From contig CAKNAD010000170.1 in assembly GCA_929200515.1 (NCBI GenBank), forward strand, positions 1-6,385: a DNA stretch of 6,385 nt, read 5' to 3'. Below the pieces are notes generated by a model. It did no database searches. It saw only the letters and a list, made by a program, of their open reading frames with translations, and was not told the origin of the DNA. Shown here piece after piece: positions 5,915-6,385 of the stretch. Positions within the stretch are counted from its first letter, which is position 1, and each line of letters starts with the position of its first letter. This DNA is from Candidatus Gorgonimonas leptogorgiae. GTDB lineage: Bacteria; Pseudomonadota; Gammaproteobacteria; Pseudomonadales; Endozoicomonadaceae. Both the position numbers and the translations under genes were made by a program.

Positions 5915-5933
5915 TTCGAAAGTAATTTTGTAA
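5905..5933 (-). promoter_or_regulatory. Possible promoter for the exported-protein gene
   Basis: On the - strand TTACAA (5933-5928) is followed after exactly 17 bases by TATATT (5910-5905), a five-of-six match to the -10 consensus. The -35 is poor. Transcription would begin near 5898, giving a leader of roughly 57 bases that contains the AGAGG site. It overlaps the candidate + strand promoter, so both could not be occupied at once. Confidence 0.4.
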
Positions 5934-5996
5934 TTGCGGGATGAAAAAGTTTTGAGATAAAAAAATGAGCAAGCATTTGATTAATAGGTAAAATAA

Positions 5997-6131
5997 ATGG
6001 CTAATAATACTGAAATATTACAACAGCACATCAATAATATGTGGCTAGATTATTTAAACTTGACTCCAGATGCTGTACACCTTCAAGTAGAAGGTGTATA
6101 TATTATCGAAGCTGACTTAATCAGGAACTGA
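5997..6131 (+). CDS. Small ORF, 44 residues, unknown function
   Basis: The predicted peptide begins MANNTEILQQHINNMWLDYL and ends IEADLIRN, with TGA immediately followed by an out-of-frame TAG. A TAA directly precedes the ATG in frame, so the start cannot be further upstream. AGG at 5986-5988 lies 8 bases before it. The sequence is mixed polar and hydrophobic, with no membrane segment or signal, and looks like a helix followed by a short strand-like part (VHLQVEGVYII). Its composition is protein-like and less repetitive than the flanking DNA. It may be a real small protein or the N-terminal remnant of a larger gene, since the MITE-like element begins about 20 bases after its stop. I found no family for it. 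Confidence 0.45.
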   Translation: MANNTEILQQHINNMWLDYLNLTPDAVHLQVEGVYIIEADLIRN

Positions 6132-6144
6132 TAGTGTTTTTAAT

Positions 6145-6153
6145 AAAATTACC
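6145..6153. repeat. Left copy of imperfect 9-bp target-site duplication
   Basis: AAAATTACC directly abuts the left terminal repeat of the MITE-like element and matches the nine bases after the right repeat (AGAATTATC, 6323-6331) at seven of nine positions. Both differences are transitions, as expected for an old insertion. IS903-type transposition makes 9-bp duplications. Confidence 0.45.
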
Positions 6154-6181
6154 GGCTTTATTGAATAAGAAAAATAAACAC

Positions 6182-6209
6182 TTGATATATAGCAAATACA
6201 TGGTATATT
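6182..6209 (+). promoter_or_regulatory. Extended -10 promoter inside the MITE-like element
   Basis: TTGATA (6182-6187) and TATATT (6204-6209) each match consensus at five of six positions with a 16-base spacer. A TG at 6201-6202 gives the extended -10 form TGGTATATT. The start would be near 6216, leaving a leader of about 170 bases before the gene expected just outside the window. This is the best promoter match in the window. Confidence 0.55.
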
Positions 6210-6243
6210 TAGTACTAAATTTTAGTTTTCATCTGAAAAATAA

Positions 6244-6283
6244 GCTTTTTTAGTGTTTTATGTGTTAAAAAGCCATATTTTTT
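6244..6283 (+). terminator. Weak terminator-like or attenuator-like hairpin
   Basis: GCTTTTT (6244-6250) pairs with AAAAAGC (6267-6273) across a 16-base loop, and six T residues (6278-6283) follow after a short gap. The stem has only two G-C pairs, so termination would be inefficient. It lies in the leader expected from the promoter at 6182. Confidence 0.3.
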
Positions 6284-6322
6284 AGCAAACAACCTAATAA
6301 AAAATCCTTATTCAACAAAGCT

Positions 6323-6331
6323 AGAATTATC
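6323..6331. repeat. Right copy of imperfect 9-bp target-site duplication
   Basis: AGAATTATC directly follows the right terminal repeat of the MITE-like element and pairs with the left copy at 6145-6153 (seven of nine identical). Confidence 0.45.
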
Positions 6332-6335
6332 CATA

Positions 6336-6362
6336 ACTTACTAGTATAAAATACTAGTAAGT
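6336..6362. repeat. Perfect 12-bp-stem hairpin before the next gene
   Basis: ACTTACTAGTAT (6336-6347) and ATACTAGTAAGT (6351-6362) are perfectly complementary around AAA. The following bases (ATCTTTAATT) are U-rich only in part, so it is at best a weak terminator. It lies just outside the MITE-like element and 13 bases before a Shine-Dalgarno sequence. It could be the old terminator of the 44-codon ORF, separated from it by the insertion, or an operator or leader structure for the next gene. Confidence 0.6.
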
Positions 6363-6374
6363 ATCTTTAATTAA

Positions 6375-6380
6375 AAAGGA
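6375..6380 (+). promoter_or_regulatory. Shine-Dalgarno sequence for a gene starting just outside the window
   Basis: AAAGGA is followed by five bases to the end of the window. A start codon within the next few bases is expected, so the next + strand gene probably begins at about 6386-6390. This is inferred from spacing only. Confidence 0.5.
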
Positions 6381-6385
6381 CTTTA

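Larger units (their letters stand above)
6154..6322. mobile_element. MITE-like element with IS903/IS5-family-like terminal repeats
   Basis: The left end GGCTTTATTGAATAAG (6154-6169) and the reverse complement of the right end, AGCTTTGTTGAATAAG (6322-6307), agree at 14 of 16 positions. The sequence strongly resembles the GGCTTTGTTGAATAA terminus that I know from IS903-type elements of the IS5 family. An imperfect 9-bp direct repeat flanks it. At 169 bp it cannot encode a transposase, and no ORF of note lies inside, so it would have been moved by a related full-length element elsewhere. It carries a good promoter reading rightward and a weak terminator-like hairpin. The inverted repeats are seen directly; the family assignment is from memory of the terminal sequence. 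Confidence 0.6.

Noticed and set aside
6200..6253. 17-codon ORF inside the MITE-like element
   Set aside because: Its ATG lies within the promoter just before the -10 hexamer, with no ribosome binding site.

Overview
The window looks like a piece of an AT-rich gammaproteobacterial chromosome, probably from a host-associated or reduced-genome lineage. The evidence is the rlmE-ftsH gene pair, an FtsH whose N-terminus (MNDMVKNLILW) is of the gammaproteobacterial type, and a YraN that ends in the enterobacterial-style WIxDAFN motif. I cannot name the genus. Much of the intergenic sequence and of the two orphan genes is extremely AT-rich; 4621-4680, for example, has only 10 G/C in 60 bases by my count.

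Left part (1-3326): conserved housekeeping genes, all on the + strand. rlmE (23S rRNA 2'-O-methyltransferase) is followed after about 210 bp by ftsH (membrane AAA+ zinc protease), and then by yraN (UPF0102, endonuclease-like fold). A strong rho-independent terminator sits between ftsH and yraN, so close to yraN that the yraN ribosome binding site begins immediately after the T-run. In many gammaproteobacteria ftsH is followed by folP and glmM; neither is present here.

Middle part (3327-5841): two lineage-specific genes in opposite orientation that I do not recognise. The + strand gene encodes a 356-residue protein whose C-terminal half looks like a degenerate Rossmann/SAM-methyltransferase fold. 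The - strand gene encodes a 257-residue protein with a signal peptide and six cysteines after it, probably periplasmic. Between their 3' ends is a GC-richer island (61 G/C in 120 bases over 4801-4920) that I interpret as a small decayed IS200/IS605-type element. It has a TnpB C-terminal fragment on the - strand broken by a TAG, and is flanked by two imperfect hairpins resembling transposon ends.

Right part (5842-6385): a possible divergent promoter region, a 44-codon ORF of unknown function, and a 169-bp MITE-like element. The element has 16-bp imperfect terminal inverted repeats that resemble IS903-like (IS5 family) ends, and is flanked by an imperfect 9-bp direct repeat. It carries a good extended -10 promoter pointing out of the window. 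Beyond it lie a perfect 12-bp-stem hairpin and a Shine-Dalgarno sequence, so the next gene probably starts just past base 6385.

I found no convincing new multi-gene system. The most interesting items are the two decayed mobile-element remnants, the promoter inside the MITE-like element, and the two orphan genes.
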